DNA from: Streptomyces griseoincarnatus
Lineage (GTDB): Bacteria > Actinomycetota > Actinomycetes > Streptomycetales > Streptomycetaceae
Direction of reading: 5' to 3'
Assembly (NCBI GenBank): GCA_014649575.1
Contig: BMTH01000008.1
Span: 186,001-250,000, forward strand
DNA length: 64,000 nt
Under the pieces are notes generated by a model, which searched no databases, had not been told where the DNA came from, and worked only from the letters and a program-made list of their open reading frames with translations. Of this stretch, positions 1-8,985 are shown in pieces (the first letter of the stretch is position 1; every line of letters starts with the position of its first letter). A program made the position numbers and the translations under genes.

Positions 1-285
1 CCGCATGGTGCGGGCGACGAGGTCGGCGCGTACGTTCCACTCCGGGGAGCCGGGGCTGGTGTCGGGGCGGCAGCGCTTGCACGCCCGGAATCCGGCCTGC
101 TGGCAGGCGGCGGCGCTCGGGTGGAACACCATGTGCTCCGGCTTGGGCGGAACCGCAGGGCAGCTGGGCCGGCAGTAGATGCCGGTGGTGAGGACGGCGG
201 TGTAGAACCAGCCGTCGAACCGCGCGTCCTTCGACTGCACGGCGCGCACGCAGCGCTCGGTGTCGGTGTGCATCCCCTGGTGCAT
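1..285 (-). CDS. Ada/AlkA-type DNA alkylation repair protein, N-terminal part (cut by window edge)
   Basis: The 95 visible codons start at an ATG at 285 and run off the left edge. They encode the Ada metal-binding domain: a DGWFYTAVLTTGIYCRPSCPA-like stretch followed by a second Cys pair in ACKRC. This is the four-cysteine zinc site where Ada accepts methyl groups from DNA phosphotriesters. The end of the visible part (WNVRADLVARTMR) would lead into an AraC-type helix-turn-helix. In Streptomyces this layout is usually an AdaA/AlkA fusion of about 480-500 residues with a 3-methyladenine glycosylase at the C terminus, but that part lies outside the window. A second in-frame ATG at 273 is a possible start. 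The domain is clear; whether the glycosylase half is present cannot be seen. Confidence 0.8.
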   Translation of the reverse strand, partial: MHQGMHTDTERCVRAVQSKDARFDGWFYTAVLTTGIYCRPSCPAVPPKPEHMVFHPSAAACQQAGFRACKRCRPDTSPGSPEWNVRADLVARTMR

Positions 286-365
286 GCCTCAAGGATCCGG
301 CACGGGACCTGCCGCTGTCTGGCGGGAATCCGACATCAACGTCCGGTGTCCTGCGGTTCCTCGGA

Positions 366-1238
366 TCACCGTCTCCGGGGTGGGGCCAGCAGGTCGCGCA
401 TCGTCTCCGCCGCCCGCACGGCCGCGTCGCCGCAGCAGTTGTTGAACAGGACGTGCAGCTCGTCCGCCTGCTGTGCCGCCCGGCGCAGGCGGGGCGCCCA
501 CGCGGCGAGCTCCGTGACGTCGTAGTCGTGGCGGAAGCGGTCCTCCTTGCTGCCCCTCCCCCACGCCGCGTTGCGGCCGTGGAACCGTACGACGGCCACG
601 GCGGGCCGGGTGACGGGGACCAGGGGCGGCAGCGAGGCGGGGAGGCCCTGCGCCATGTCGGTGCCCACCGCCGTCACGTCCAGGGAGGTCAGCAACTCAC
701 GCGTCTCGTCGGCGCGTTCGGCGGTCCACCAGGCGGGGTGGCGGAACTCCACGGCGAGCGGCCAGCCCTTGGTGCGTGCCGCGCAGTCCTCCAGGAAGCG
801 TTCGGCCGGGGCGCCGGGGGTGAACCACGGGGGGAACTGGAACAGCACGGCCCCCAGCCGTCCGGCCGCGCGCAGGGGGTCGACGGCCTCCGCGAAGCGG
901 CCCCACACCTCGTCCAGCAGGGCCGGAGCGGCGGGACCGCGCGCGGGCACCCGGTCGCGCAGGTCGGCCGGAAGCGCCTCGGGCCGGGTGGGGTGGCCGG
1001 TCAGCAGGGAGAACGCCTTGACGTCGAAGCGGAAGCCGTCCGGGGTGCGTTCCACCCACAGCTCGCTGTTGCGGCGGCGCGGCAACGCGTAGTAGCCGGA
1101 GTCCACTTCGACGACCGGCAGCCGCTCCGCATAGTGCCGCAGCCGCCCTTCCGCGTCGCGCCGCCCGCGCGGGTACCAGCCGCTCGCGACGAGTTGGCGG
1201 TCCGTCCAGGAGCAGGCGCCGACCAGGATGTCACCCAT
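366..1238 (-). CDS. DUF72 family protein (YecE-like)
   Basis: A 290-residue protein with the DUF72 TIM-barrel pattern: an N-terminal GACSWTD segment, SGYYALPRR, FRFDVKAFSLLTGHP, LFQFPPWF, LAVEFRHPAWW and a C-terminal LFNNCCGDAAVRAAETM block. The LFNN-x-C-x-GD-A-NA end is the family signature. The length matches the family. Its biochemical role is not established, so none is assigned. The gene is alone on this strand, separated from the upstream beta-galactosidase by a hairpin terminator. Confidence 0.85.
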   Translation of the reverse strand: MGDILVGACSWTDRQLVASGWYPRGRRDAEGRLRHYAERLPVVEVDSGYYALPRRRNSELWVERTPDGFRFDVKAFSLLTGHPTRPEALPADLRDRVPARGPAAPALLDEVWGRFAEAVDPLRAAGRLGAVLFQFPPWFTPGAPAERFLEDCAARTKGWPLAVEFRHPAWWTAERADETRELLTSLDVTAVGTDMAQGLPASLPPLVPVTRPAVAVVRFHGRNAAWGRGSKEDRFRHDYDVTELAAWAPRLRRAAQQADELHVLFNNCCGDAAVRAAETMRDLLAPPRRR

Positions 1239-1263
1239 GGGAGCCCGGTTACCCCGGGCTCCC
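1239..1263 (-). terminator. Hairpin terminator after the beta-galactosidase gene
   Basis: A perfect 10-bp stem (1239-1248 with 1254-1263, arm GGGAGCCCGG) with a 5-nt loop lies between the stop of the GH2 gene at 1278 and the start of the DUF72 gene at 1238. Its position suggests it ends the GH2 transcript. There is no clear U-tract, which is common in Streptomyces. Confidence 0.6.
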
Positions 1264-1277
1264 CCGAGTGTGCCGCG

Positions 1278-4200
1278 CTATTCGACGGCGGTGGGCCGGC
1301 GGGACAGGGTGTGCGCCCGGTCCACGTCGGTGAGCGGGCGCAGCCGGTAGGTGTAGGCGTAGTCGCGGTCGGCGAAGAGCTTGAACTCGTCGTGGGTGTG
1401 CGCGCCCCAGCTGTTGTCGCCGCCCACGCCCATCTGCCGGTGGTTGACCCGCAGGACGACCGCGTCACGGGGGGTGAGCTGGTAGTCGTGCCGGACGCCC
1501 GCGGACAGGTCCTCCGGGGTGAAGTGCGAGGCGTTGATCTCGACGAGGGGTTCACCCGTCACCAGCAGCCCCCGTCCGGTCCGGTCGGTCAGCGCGGCCC
1601 AGCGCACGTCGGTCTTGTTGCCGTTCTCCTGCGGACGGATGTACGGGGTCCACTGCTCGGCCACGGTCGAGGACCAACGGCCCACATCGGTACCGGCGTT
1701 GCGGTCCCAGTGGTTCTCCTCGGGGCCACGCCCGTACCAGTGCAGCCGGTCCAGGCGGCGGGGCAGGAACAGCAGGGAACCGACCTCGGGGAGATACGGC
1801 AGGTTCGCGGCGCCCGGGTGGAGGGTGTGGTCCACCTTGATCTCGCCGTGGCCGAAGACCGTGTACGTCGTGGAGTACCGCGACTCGACGGTGGTGGGGA
1901 GGGTGCCGGTGACGCGGACCTCGACGGCGCGGTCGCCGAGCGGCCGCACGGTGACGTCGGTGACCGTGCGGCGGGCGCCCGCGTCGCGCCAGGTCTGGTT
2001 GCGCAGGTGCTGGCCGTTGCCCCGGTCGTTGTCGGTGGGCGCCCGCCAGAAGTTGGGCGCCGGCCCGGAGGTGAGGAGGCGGGTGCCGTCGGCCTCGTAG
2101 TCGGTGAGGAGGCCGGTGCGGCGGTCGACGGTGACCGAGAAGCCCTGGCCCGTGATGCGGACGTCCTCGTCACGGGTCTCGTGCCGCAGCGCCGGGACGC
2201 GGGACAGGGGCACGGGCACGACCGCCGGGGTGTCCGCGTCGAGCGGGAGCTGATGCCGGGCCACCTCGAAACCGGGCTCCGCCCAGGGTGTGCGCTCCCG
2301 CGTGGTGAAGGACAGCTGGAGGAAGAACTCCGTGCCCGGGGCCGGATCGCGGGGCAGGCGCACGGGCAGGCCGACGCGCTTCTCGGACAGCGGCTCCAGG
2401 TCGAGCTGGTCCCGGGTGAAGCGTCCGCGGCCGGTCACCTCCCCGTCCGCGACCAGCTCCCACCGACCGTCGAAGTCACGGAGGTTGGTGAACAGGTACT
2501 CGTTGGTGAGGGTGACCGCGCCCGGTCCGCCGCCGGGGGTGCGGACGGCGCCGACGGCCTGGTGGACGCGTTTGATCTCGGCCGCCTTGCCTCCGAGCTC
2601 GCGGTCGGCGGTGACGATGCCGTCCGCGACGAACGCGCCGTCGTTGGGGTTGTCGCCCCAGTCCCCGCCGTATGCCAGGAAGGTCCTGGCCTCGGGGCGT
2701 TTCCGCTCCGTCCTCACGGTGGCGGCGTCGAACCAGAAGCGCACGCCCTCGTCGCCGGGCGTCCGGTCCTCCGAGCCCAGTTCGGCGGTGGTGAGGGCGC
2801 GGGCGTAGACGCGGGCCCGGCGGATCGTGCCGTCGAACTCCCGGGTCTGGTCGTCGGCGTCGGAGGCGAGGGACAGCGGGGCGGTGTTGCTGGTGGGCCG
2901 GCGGTCGGTGGTGCGGGTGGCACGGACCGCGCCGTCGACGTACAGGCCGAGGGTGCCGGTGCCGGCGTCGAAGACGCCAGCGACATGGTGCTCCCTGCCG
3001 CTCCAGTCGTCCGGCACCGTCCAGTTGACGGCGATCCACTGGCCGTCGGAGTGGATGAAGAACTCCACCCTGCGGTCGGTCTGCTTGAGCGCGTACTGGG
3101 TGTCGCCCTTGGCCACGATCGGCTGGTGGTAGCCGGGCACGCCCGGGGTGAACCACGCCTCCAGGGTGAGGGAGCCGGTGAGGTCGAGGCTGTCGTGCCG
3201 TTCGAAGACGGTGATGCCGGACAGGCCCTTGTCCCGGTCGAGGCGGCCTCGGGTGGCGAGGATCTCCCCGCGCAGCGCGGCCGGCCCCGACTCGGTGAGC
3301 AGGACGCGTCCGGGTACCGGGGTGTGGAGGGACTGGTCGGCGAAGTCCCAGATCCAGCCGCCCTGGAGGACGTCGTGACGGCGCACGACGTCCCAGTACT
3401 TCCCGAAGTTGCCGTTGGAGTTCCCCATCGCGTGGGAGTACTCGATCATGACGTACGGCCGGGTGTCGGCGGTGTCCAGGGCGCGCTGCTCGACACGGTC
3501 GGGGCTCTCGTACATGCGGGAGCGGATGTCGCTGATGCCGGGCCGGTCGTCGCCCTCGTACTGGATGACACGGGTGGCGTCGTAGGAGCGGATCCAGTCG
3601 TGCATGGCGGTGAAGGTGGAGCCGCCGCCGGCCTCGTTGCCGAGCGACCAGACGACCACCGAGGGGTGGTTCTTGTCGCGGTGGACCATGTTCTGCGCGC
3701 GGGCGACGCAGGCGGCGGTCCAGTCGGGGTGGTCGCCCGGGTAGCGGTCGCGGATGCCGTGGGTCTCGAGGTTGGTCTCGTCGACGAGGTAGAGGCCGTA
3801 CGCGTCGGCGAGTTCGTACCAGAGCGGGTTGTCCGGGTAGTGCGAGGTGCGGACGGAGTTCATGTTGAGCCGCTTGACGATCGTGATGTCCCGGACCATG
3901 TCCTCGCGGGTGAGGGCGGTGCCGCGGGCCGGGTGCATCTCGTGGCGGTTGGTGCCGCGGAAGGACACGGGGCGGCCGTTGATCCGCATCAGCCCGTCCT
4001 TGAGCGCGAACTCCCGGATCCCCACCCGGTGGGAGAGGGTCTCGACGACCGCGCCGGCCGGGTCACGGAGCCGGAGGACGGCCGTGTAGAGGTACGGCTC
4101 CTCCGCCGACCACAGCCGCGGCTCGGGCACCGCCCGCGACGCCCGTACGGTGACGTCCCGGCCGGCCTCCACGGAACCGAGGTCGGCGGTCTGCCGCAGC

Positions 4201-5189
4201 GGCCGGGACCACACGGCGTGCCCGCGCGCGTCGTAGAGCTGCGTCTCGACGGTGTACCGGCCGCCGCCCGCGCCCTCGCCGTACGCCCGCACATGCGCGG
4301 TGACGTCCAGCTCGGCGGCGGTGTACGTGTCGTCGAGCGGTGTCTCCAGCTTGAAGTCGCGCAGGTGCACGGGCGGGGTGGAGAAGAGGTGGACCGAGCG
4401 GAAGATGCCGCTCAGCCGGATCATGTCCTGGTCCTCCAGCCAGTCGCCGTCGGAGTAGCGGTACACCTCGACCGCGATCTGGTTGGTTCCGGGGCGGAGG
4501 TGGTCGGTGACGTCGTACTCGGAGGGGGTGTAGGAGTCCTCGTCGTAGCCGACGAGTTCTCCGTTGATCCACACGTAGTGCGCGGACTTGACGCCCTCGA
4601 AGTGCAGGAAGACACGGCGGCCGCGCCAGTCGCGCGGGACGGTGAAGGTGCGGCGGTACTGGCCCACGGGGTTGTAGCGGGTGGGCGCGGCGGGCGGCTG
4701 GGGCTCCTCGCCGCGGCCGTTGGGGCCCCAGTAGGGGTAGGTGATGTTCAGGTAGATCGGGAAGTCGTGGCCGTGCATCTGCCACACCGACGGGACCGGG
4801 ATCGTGTCCCAGCCGCGGTCGTCGGTGTCGGTGCGGTGGAAGTCGGGGTCGCGGTCCTCGGGCCGGTCCGCGTAGGCGAACTTCCAGGTGCCGTCCAGGT
4901 CCAGCCGGTACGGCGAGCGGGTGCGGTCGGCCGCGAGCGCCTGCGGTACGCCGGCGTACGGCATGAGCGTGGTGTGCGGGGGTTCGGTGCCGAGGCGGAA
5001 GACGCCGAAGTCGTTCCACTCCGGTGGGCCGTCGTCGGCCTGCGGGCGCGGGCCGGCCGCGTGCGCGGCTCCGGAGGGGGCGGCGAGCGCGAGGGCGCCG
5101 AGCACGGCGGCGCCGGACTCCAGGAGACGGCGGCGGCTGACGACGGGGCGGGCGGGACCTTCGGCGGGAGACACGTGCGGGTGCGGCAT
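1278..5189 (-). CDS. Tat-exported glycoside hydrolase family 2 beta-galactosidase with LamG-like insertion
   Basis: A 1303-residue LacZ-type enzyme that would hydrolyse terminal beta-galactosides outside the cell. The ATG at 5189 is preferred over an in-frame upstream start because GAGGAAGG sits about 10 nt before it. Residues 18-23 (SRRRLL) before a hydrophobic stretch and AHA form a twin-arginine signal. The GH2 sugar-binding, Ig-like and TIM-barrel domains follow in order, with acid/base Glu519 in SLGNEAGG and nucleophile Glu583 in MIEYSHAMGNS. WIWDFADQSL closes the barrel. About residues 660-815 are an insertion with a LamG/concanavalin-like pattern, absent from ordinary LacZ of about 1020 residues, which explains the extra length. 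The C terminus has the beta-galactosidase small-chain domain. It is monocistronic. Substrate specificity cannot be read from the sequence. Confidence 0.93.
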   Translation of the reverse strand: MPHPHVSPAEGPARPVVSRRRLLESGAAVLGALALAAPSGAAHAAGPRPQADDGPPEWNDFGVFRLGTEPPHTTLMPYAGVPQALAADRTRSPYRLDLDGTWKFAYADRPEDRDPDFHRTDTDDRGWDTIPVPSVWQMHGHDFPIYLNITYPYWGPNGRGEEPQPPAAPTRYNPVGQYRRTFTVPRDWRGRRVFLHFEGVKSAHYVWINGELVGYDEDSYTPSEYDVTDHLRPGTNQIAVEVYRYSDGDWLEDQDMIRLSGIFRSVHLFSTPPVHLRDFKLETPLDDTYTAAELDVTAHVRAYGEGAGGGRYTVETQLYDARGHAVWSRPLRQTADLGSVEAGRDVTVRASRAVPEPRLWSAEEPYLYTAVLRLRDPAGAVVETLSHRVGIREFALKDGLMRINGRPVSFRGTNRHEMHPARGTALTREDMVRDITIVKRLNMNSVRTSHYPDNPLWYELADAYGLYLVDETNLETHGIRDRYPGDHPDWTAACVARAQNMVHRDKNHPSVVVWSLGNEAGGGSTFTAMHDWIRSYDATRVIQYEGDDRPGISDIRSRMYESPDRVEQRALDTADTRPYVMIEYSHAMGNSNGNFGKYWDVVRRHDVLQGGWIWDFADQSLHTPVPGRVLLTESGPAALRGEILATRGRLDRDKGLSGITVFERHDSLDLTGSLTLEAWFTPGVPGYHQPIVAKGDTQYALKQTDRRVEFFIHSDGQWIAVNWTVPDDWSGREHHVAGVFDAGTGTLGLYVDGAVRATRTTDRRPTSNTAPLSLASDADDQTREFDGTIRRARVYARALTTAELGSEDRTPGDEGVRFWFDAATVRTERKRPEARTFLAYGGDWGDNPNDGAFVADGIVTADRELGGKAAEIKRVHQAVGAVRTPGGGPGAVTLTNEYLFTNLRDFDGRWELVADGEVTGRGRFTRDQLDLEPLSEKRVGLPVRLPRDPAPGTEFFLQLSFTTRERTPWAEPGFEVARHQLPLDADTPAVVPVPLSRVPALRHETRDEDVRITGQGFSVTVDRRTGLLTDYEADGTRLLTSGPAPNFWRAPTDNDRGNGQHLRNQTWRDAGARRTVTDVTVRPLGDRAVEVRVTGTLPTTVESRYSTTYTVFGHGEIKVDHTLHPGAANLPYLPEVGSLLFLPRRLDRLHWYGRGPEENHWDRNAGTDVGRWSSTVAEQWTPYIRPQENGNKTDVRWAALTDRTGRGLLVTGEPLVEINASHFTPEDLSAGVRHDYQLTPRDAVVLRVNHRQMGVGGDNSWGAHTHDEFKLFADRDYAYTYRLRPLTDVDRAHTLSRRPTAVE

Positions 5190-5432
5190 GACCGTGGCCT
5201 TCCTCGGTGCGACAGGGCACTGCACGGACTGAGGGCACGCCGGATCCCCCGGCGGCGCGGCGTCACGGCGGCGACGTCACGCCGGAGGAGAACCACGACG
5301 GGTGGTGACGGTGCGACTACTGAGCCCGCCACACCCTAGGACTCGCACACAAACGAAGCAATGATGCCGTCGGACTCTGTTCGGTCGTGGTGGTTCAGTG
5401 CTCTCCTCTCTGGATCACGGGGTGCCGTGCGG

Positions 5433-6956
5433 TCAGCCGCTCGTGACGGTGCCCTCCGGTTCCGGCGTGCCGTGTTCGCCGAGCCAGCGGGCGAGCTTGC
5501 CGCGCCGGCCGATGGCCCGCAACCGGCGCTCGGCGTCCTCACGGGTCTCCGGGGTGGCGACGAGCAGGACCTCGTCGCCGGCGCGCAGCACGGTGTCGCG
5601 GTCGGGCACCAGCGTGGCGCCCTCGCGGACGATCAGGGTGACGACGGCCGGGTGCGGCAGCCGCAGCTCGAAGACGGCGACCCCGTGCAGGTGGGAGCCC
5701 TCCGGGATGGCCACCGTGAGCAGGTCGGCGTCCAGGACGTCGAGGGGCGCGGCCTCCACCTGGATCTCGCGCAACGCGTCCGTACGCACCAGGCCGAGGC
5801 GGCGGGCGACGGCGGGCAGGGTGGGGCCCTGGAGCAGGGTGAACAGGGCCACCAGCACGAACACGATGTTGAGGATCTCGCGGGCGTGCGGCACCTCCTC
5901 CACCACCGGGAAGGTGGTGAGCACGATGGGCACCGCGCCGCGCAGACCCGCCCAGGAGATGAACGCCTGCTGCCGGAGCGGGATGCGGAACGGCAGCAGG
6001 CACAGCAGCACCGAGACGGGGCGGGCGACGAGCAGCAGCACCAGGCCGACGACGAGGGCCGGCAGTACCGCCCCGGACAGCTCGCTGGGATCGACGAGCA
6101 GGCCGAGCATCACGAACAGGCCGATCTGGGCCAGCAAGCCGGCGCCCTCGGCGAAGGACCGGGTGGCGGCGCGGTGCGGGAGCTGGGAGTTGCCGAGGAC
6201 CAGCCCCGACAGATAGGCGGCGATGATGCCGCTCGCGCCGACCGCGCCGGCGGCGGCGAAGGCGGTGATGCCGAAGCCGACCGTGGCCAGCGGGTAGAGG
6301 CCCGTGGCGGGCAGGGCGATGTGGCGCAGGGCGACGGAGCCCAGGAGTCCGATCAGCACGCCGAGCGTGCCGCCGGCCGCCAGCTGGAACAGCAGGTTGC
6401 CGAAGAGGGGGCCGATCGCCGGGACGTCGGAGGTGGTGGTGGAGAAGACCAGGACGAGGATGATGGTGGGCGCGTCGTTGAAGCCGGACTCCGCCTCCAC
6501 GAGTCCGGTCAGCTTCCGGGGCAGGGGCAGCGCCCGCAGCACGGAGAAGACGGCGGCCGAGTCCGTCGAGGAGACGATCGCGCCGAGCAGCAGCGCCACG
6601 TTCCAGTCCAGACCGAGCAGGAAGTGGGCGCCCGAGGCGGTGACCAGCACGGACAGGAACACACCCACGGTGGCCAGCACGCCCGCGGGCGCCACCAGTC
6701 TGCGGACGTCGCTCCACTGGGTGGTCAGACCACCTTCCACGAGGATCACGGCCAGGGCCGCGGTACCGAGCGCCTGCGCGAGCTGGACGTCGTCGAAGGC
6801 CAGGCCGAGCCCGTCCTCGCCGGCCACGATCCCCACCGCGAGGAAGAGCAGCAGACTGGGCAGACCCGCCCGGTGCGCGGTGCGGGCGGCGGCGATGCTG
6901 GCCAGCAGCACCGTGCCCGCGATGAGCAGCGTCACGTACAGCTCGGGCAGGGTCAT
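5433..6956 (-). CDS. Potassium/proton antiporter, CPA1 (NhaP2-like) with TrkA-C domain
   Basis: A 507-residue integral membrane protein. About 12 hydrophobic segments fill residues 1-385 and carry the cation/proton antiporter pattern, including LLGAIVSSTDSAAVFSVLR and ESGFNDAPTIILV, where acidic residues lie in the transport path. Residues of about 395-475 form a TrkA-C (RCK-C) domain, with EVEAAPLDVLDADL and LRAGDEVLLVATPE, expected to bind a regulatory ligand. This architecture is that of NhaP2-type K+(Na+)/H+ antiporters, which extrude cations and adjust internal pH. Start ATG at 6956. There are no obvious operon partners; the gene is divergent from the NfeD-SPFH pair. Confidence 0.88.
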   Translation of the reverse strand: MTLPELYVTLLIAGTVLLASIAAARTAHRAGLPSLLLFLAVGIVAGEDGLGLAFDDVQLAQALGTAALAVILVEGGLTTQWSDVRRLVAPAGVLATVGVFLSVLVTASGAHFLLGLDWNVALLLGAIVSSTDSAAVFSVLRALPLPRKLTGLVEAESGFNDAPTIILVLVFSTTTSDVPAIGPLFGNLLFQLAAGGTLGVLIGLLGSVALRHIALPATGLYPLATVGFGITAFAAAGAVGASGIIAAYLSGLVLGNSQLPHRAATRSFAEGAGLLAQIGLFVMLGLLVDPSELSGAVLPALVVGLVLLLVARPVSVLLCLLPFRIPLRQQAFISWAGLRGAVPIVLTTFPVVEEVPHAREILNIVFVLVALFTLLQGPTLPAVARRLGLVRTDALREIQVEAAPLDVLDADLLTVAIPEGSHLHGVAVFELRLPHPAVVTLIVREGATLVPDRDTVLRAGDEVLLVATPETREDAERRLRAIGRRGKLARWLGEHGTPEPEGTVTSG

Positions 6957-7318
6957 CGATCAGTTCCTCGTACCGTCCTCGGTCGTCCGTCGGTCGCCGC
7001 CATCCCGGTCCCGTCCACGGCGCTGTGCATCACGATCACACCGGGCGGGGCGGCACAGGCGCACATACACGCCCGGCGGGCACCGGCGTCGAAGGGATCA
7101 AGGGGGCCGTTCGAACCCTCACCCGAGCGGGTGGGTCCACGCCATCAGGGCCATCACCCAATTCGAGGCGTGCCGGACATGTACGGCGGGAATGCTCGGT
7201 GCACGGACCTCGGCACCCGGGCCGCGACTGGGTAAAGTGGTGGCAAAGGTGCCGGCTCTCCCTCTGTGCCGGCCGGCGCCGGCCGAAGCCCTCCACCCCG
7301 GGTGAGAAGAGGCGCGAC
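6957..7318. other. Divergent intergenic region without a gene
   Basis: This 362-bp region separates the antiporter (minus) from nfeD (plus) and must hold promoters for both. On the plus strand TAAAGT near 7230 is a possible -10 box, but no convincing -35 box is seen. Open frames here have no protein-like composition. Confidence 0.4.
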
Positions 7319-7750
7319 ATGGACCCTTGGCTGATCTGGCTGATCGTCGCGGCCGTCCTGGCCGTGGCGGAGATCTTCACCCTCACCGCCGCCCTCGGCA
7401 TGCTGAGCGCGGCCGCGCTGGTCACGGCGGGTGTCGCGGCGGTGGGTCTGCCGCTGTGGGTCCAACTGCTCGCGTACGCCGTCCTCGCCGCCGTCACGCT
7501 GCTGTTCGTCCGGCCGCTCGCCCTGCGTCACCTCCAGCGCCCGCAGCGTACGCGCTTCGGTGTGGACGCGCTCGTGGGCAAGCCCGCGCAGGTGCTGACG
7601 GCCGTGTCGGGCACCGACGGCAGGATCCGCATCGACGGCGAGGAGTGGACGGCCCGCAGTTACGACGAAACACTGGTGATCTCGCCCGGCACGACCGTCG
7701 ACGTCATCGAGATCAGTGGCGCCACCGCGATCGTCTACCCACGGGACTGA
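7319..7750 (+). CDS. NfeD-like membrane protein
   Basis: A 143-residue protein starting at the ATG at 7319, preceded by GAGAAGAGG. Residues of about 5-75 contain two or three hydrophobic helices (WLIWLIVAAVLAVAEIFT and the following segments). Residues 85-140 form the small OB-fold typical of NfeD proteins (GVDALVGKPAQVLT, GTDGRIRIDGEEWTARS, GTTVDVIEISGATAIV). This short form lacks a serine-protease domain. NfeD proteins are usually encoded next to SPFH/stomatin-like proteins and act with them in membrane microdomains. Here the SPFH gene starts 4 nt after this stop codon, so the two are very likely co-translated. Confidence 0.88.
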   Translation: MDPWLIWLIVAAVLAVAEIFTLTAALGMLSAAALVTAGVAAVGLPLWVQLLAYAVLAAVTLLFVRPLALRHLQRPQRTRFGVDALVGKPAQVLTAVSGTDGRIRIDGEEWTARSYDETLVISPGTTVDVIEISGATAIVYPRD

Positions 7751-7754
7751 AGCC

Positions 7755-8777
7755 ATGGACATCTCCGCCCCTCTCGTCGCCGGGCTGCTGGTGGCCCTGC
7801 TCGCGATCTTCACGGTGATCCGGGCGGTGCGCATCGTGCCCCAGGCGCGCGCCCGCAACGTGGAGCGGCTGGGCCGCTACCACAAGACCCTGACCCCCGG
7901 TCTCAACCTCGTCATCCCGTACATCGACCGGGTGCACCCGCAAATCGACCTGCGCGAACAGGTCGTGTCCTTCAAGCCGCAGCCGGTCATCACCGAGGAC
8001 AACCTGGTCGTCGAGATCGACACCGTGCTGTACTTCCAGGTCACCGACCCGCGCGCCGCTTTCTACGAGATCGCCAGCTTCCTCCAGGCGGTGGAGCAGC
8101 TGACCGTCACCACGCTGCGCAACGTGGTCGGCTCCATGGACCTGGAGAAGACGCTCACCTCCCGGGACACCATCAACAGCCAGCTGCGCGGGGTGCTCGA
8201 CGAGGCGACCGGGAAGTGGGGGCTGCGGGTCAACCGCGTGGAGATCAAGGCCATCGACCCGCCGCAGTCCATCAAGGAGGCCATGCAGAAGCAGATGCGG
8301 GCCGAGCGGGACAAGCGGGCGGCGATCCTGGGCGCCGAGGGGCAGCGCCAGTCGCAGATCCTCACGGCGGAGGGCGACAAGCAGGCGGCCGTGCTGCGTG
8401 CGGAGGGCAACCGGACCGCCGCGATCCTGGAGGCCGAGGGCCAGTCGCGCGCCATCGACGAGGTGTTCCAGGCGATCCACCGCAACGACCCCGACCCGAA
8501 GCTGCTCGCCTACCAGTACCTCCAGGCGCTCCCCCAGCTCGCGCAGGGGCAGGGCAACAACTTCTGGGTGATCCCGAGCGAGATCACGACGGCGCTGCAG
8601 GGGGTGTCGAAGGCGTTCAGCGAGTCGCTGCCGCCGTCCCCGGCCACCCGGGCGAAGCCCGCCGCCGACGACGAGGCCGCGGCCAAGGCCGCCGACGACA
8701 CGGCGGAGGCGGCCCAGGCGGCGGCGGAGGCGGTCGCCGACGCGGCGGAGGCGGACCGGCGCCCGCGGGGGCTCTGA
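7755..8777 (+). CDS. SPFH/Band 7 (stomatin-like) membrane protein
   Basis: A 340-residue protein whose ATG at 7755 follows the NfeD stop by 4 nt. It has one N-terminal membrane anchor (about residues 1-25), then a Band 7/SPFH domain with RNVERLGRYHKTLTPGLNLV, PYIDRVHPQIDLREQ and VTTLRNVVGSMDLEKTLTSR. A charged helical region follows (EAMQKQMRAERDKRAAIL, repeated AEG-Q/N-R motifs) that should form a coiled coil for ring-like oligomers. The last 60 residues are Ala-rich and probably disordered. The family organises membrane microdomains and protects membrane protein quality. The NfeD-SPFH pairing supports the assignment. Confidence 0.9.
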   Translation: MDISAPLVAGLLVALLAIFTVIRAVRIVPQARARNVERLGRYHKTLTPGLNLVIPYIDRVHPQIDLREQVVSFKPQPVITEDNLVVEIDTVLYFQVTDPRAAFYEIASFLQAVEQLTVTTLRNVVGSMDLEKTLTSRDTINSQLRGVLDEATGKWGLRVNRVEIKAIDPPQSIKEAMQKQMRAERDKRAAILGAEGQRQSQILTAEGDKQAAVLRAEGNRTAAILEAEGQSRAIDEVFQAIHRNDPDPKLLAYQYLQALPQLAQGQGNNFWVIPSEITTALQGVSKAFSESLPPSPATRAKPAADDEAAAKAADDTAEAAQAAAEAVADAAEADRRPRGL

Positions 8778-8963
8778 GGTCCGCGTCGGGGCCGGGACCG
8801 CCGCCGACCCGGCCGGTGCCGGCGCCTCGGGTCAGGCCGGAACCGCCGGAGTCGCGGGCGTCGCCTGAGCTGTGGCCGGACGACGCGGCGGGCGCGAAGA
8901 GCGGCCTGTCCGGTACGGGCCGCGTGGTCGGCGGGAGAGGCGAGGGCGTCAGGTGACGGCACG

Positions 8964-8985
8964 CGGGGGCGTCGACGCGCCCCCG
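8964..8985. terminator. Bidirectional hairpin terminator
   Basis: An 8-bp perfect GC stem (8964-8971 with 8978-8985, CGGGGGCG/CGCCCCCG) with a 6-nt loop lies between the convergent SPFH gene and the macro-domain gene, directly against the latter's stop codon. It could serve both strands. Confidence 0.55.

Noticed and set aside
453..5339. A 1628-codon plus-strand open frame opposite the DUF72 and beta-galactosidase genes
   Set aside because: It is a GC-rich shadow: composition is Gly/Val/Ala/Arg with no domains, and the minus strand carries complete, motif-rich genes with ribosome sites.
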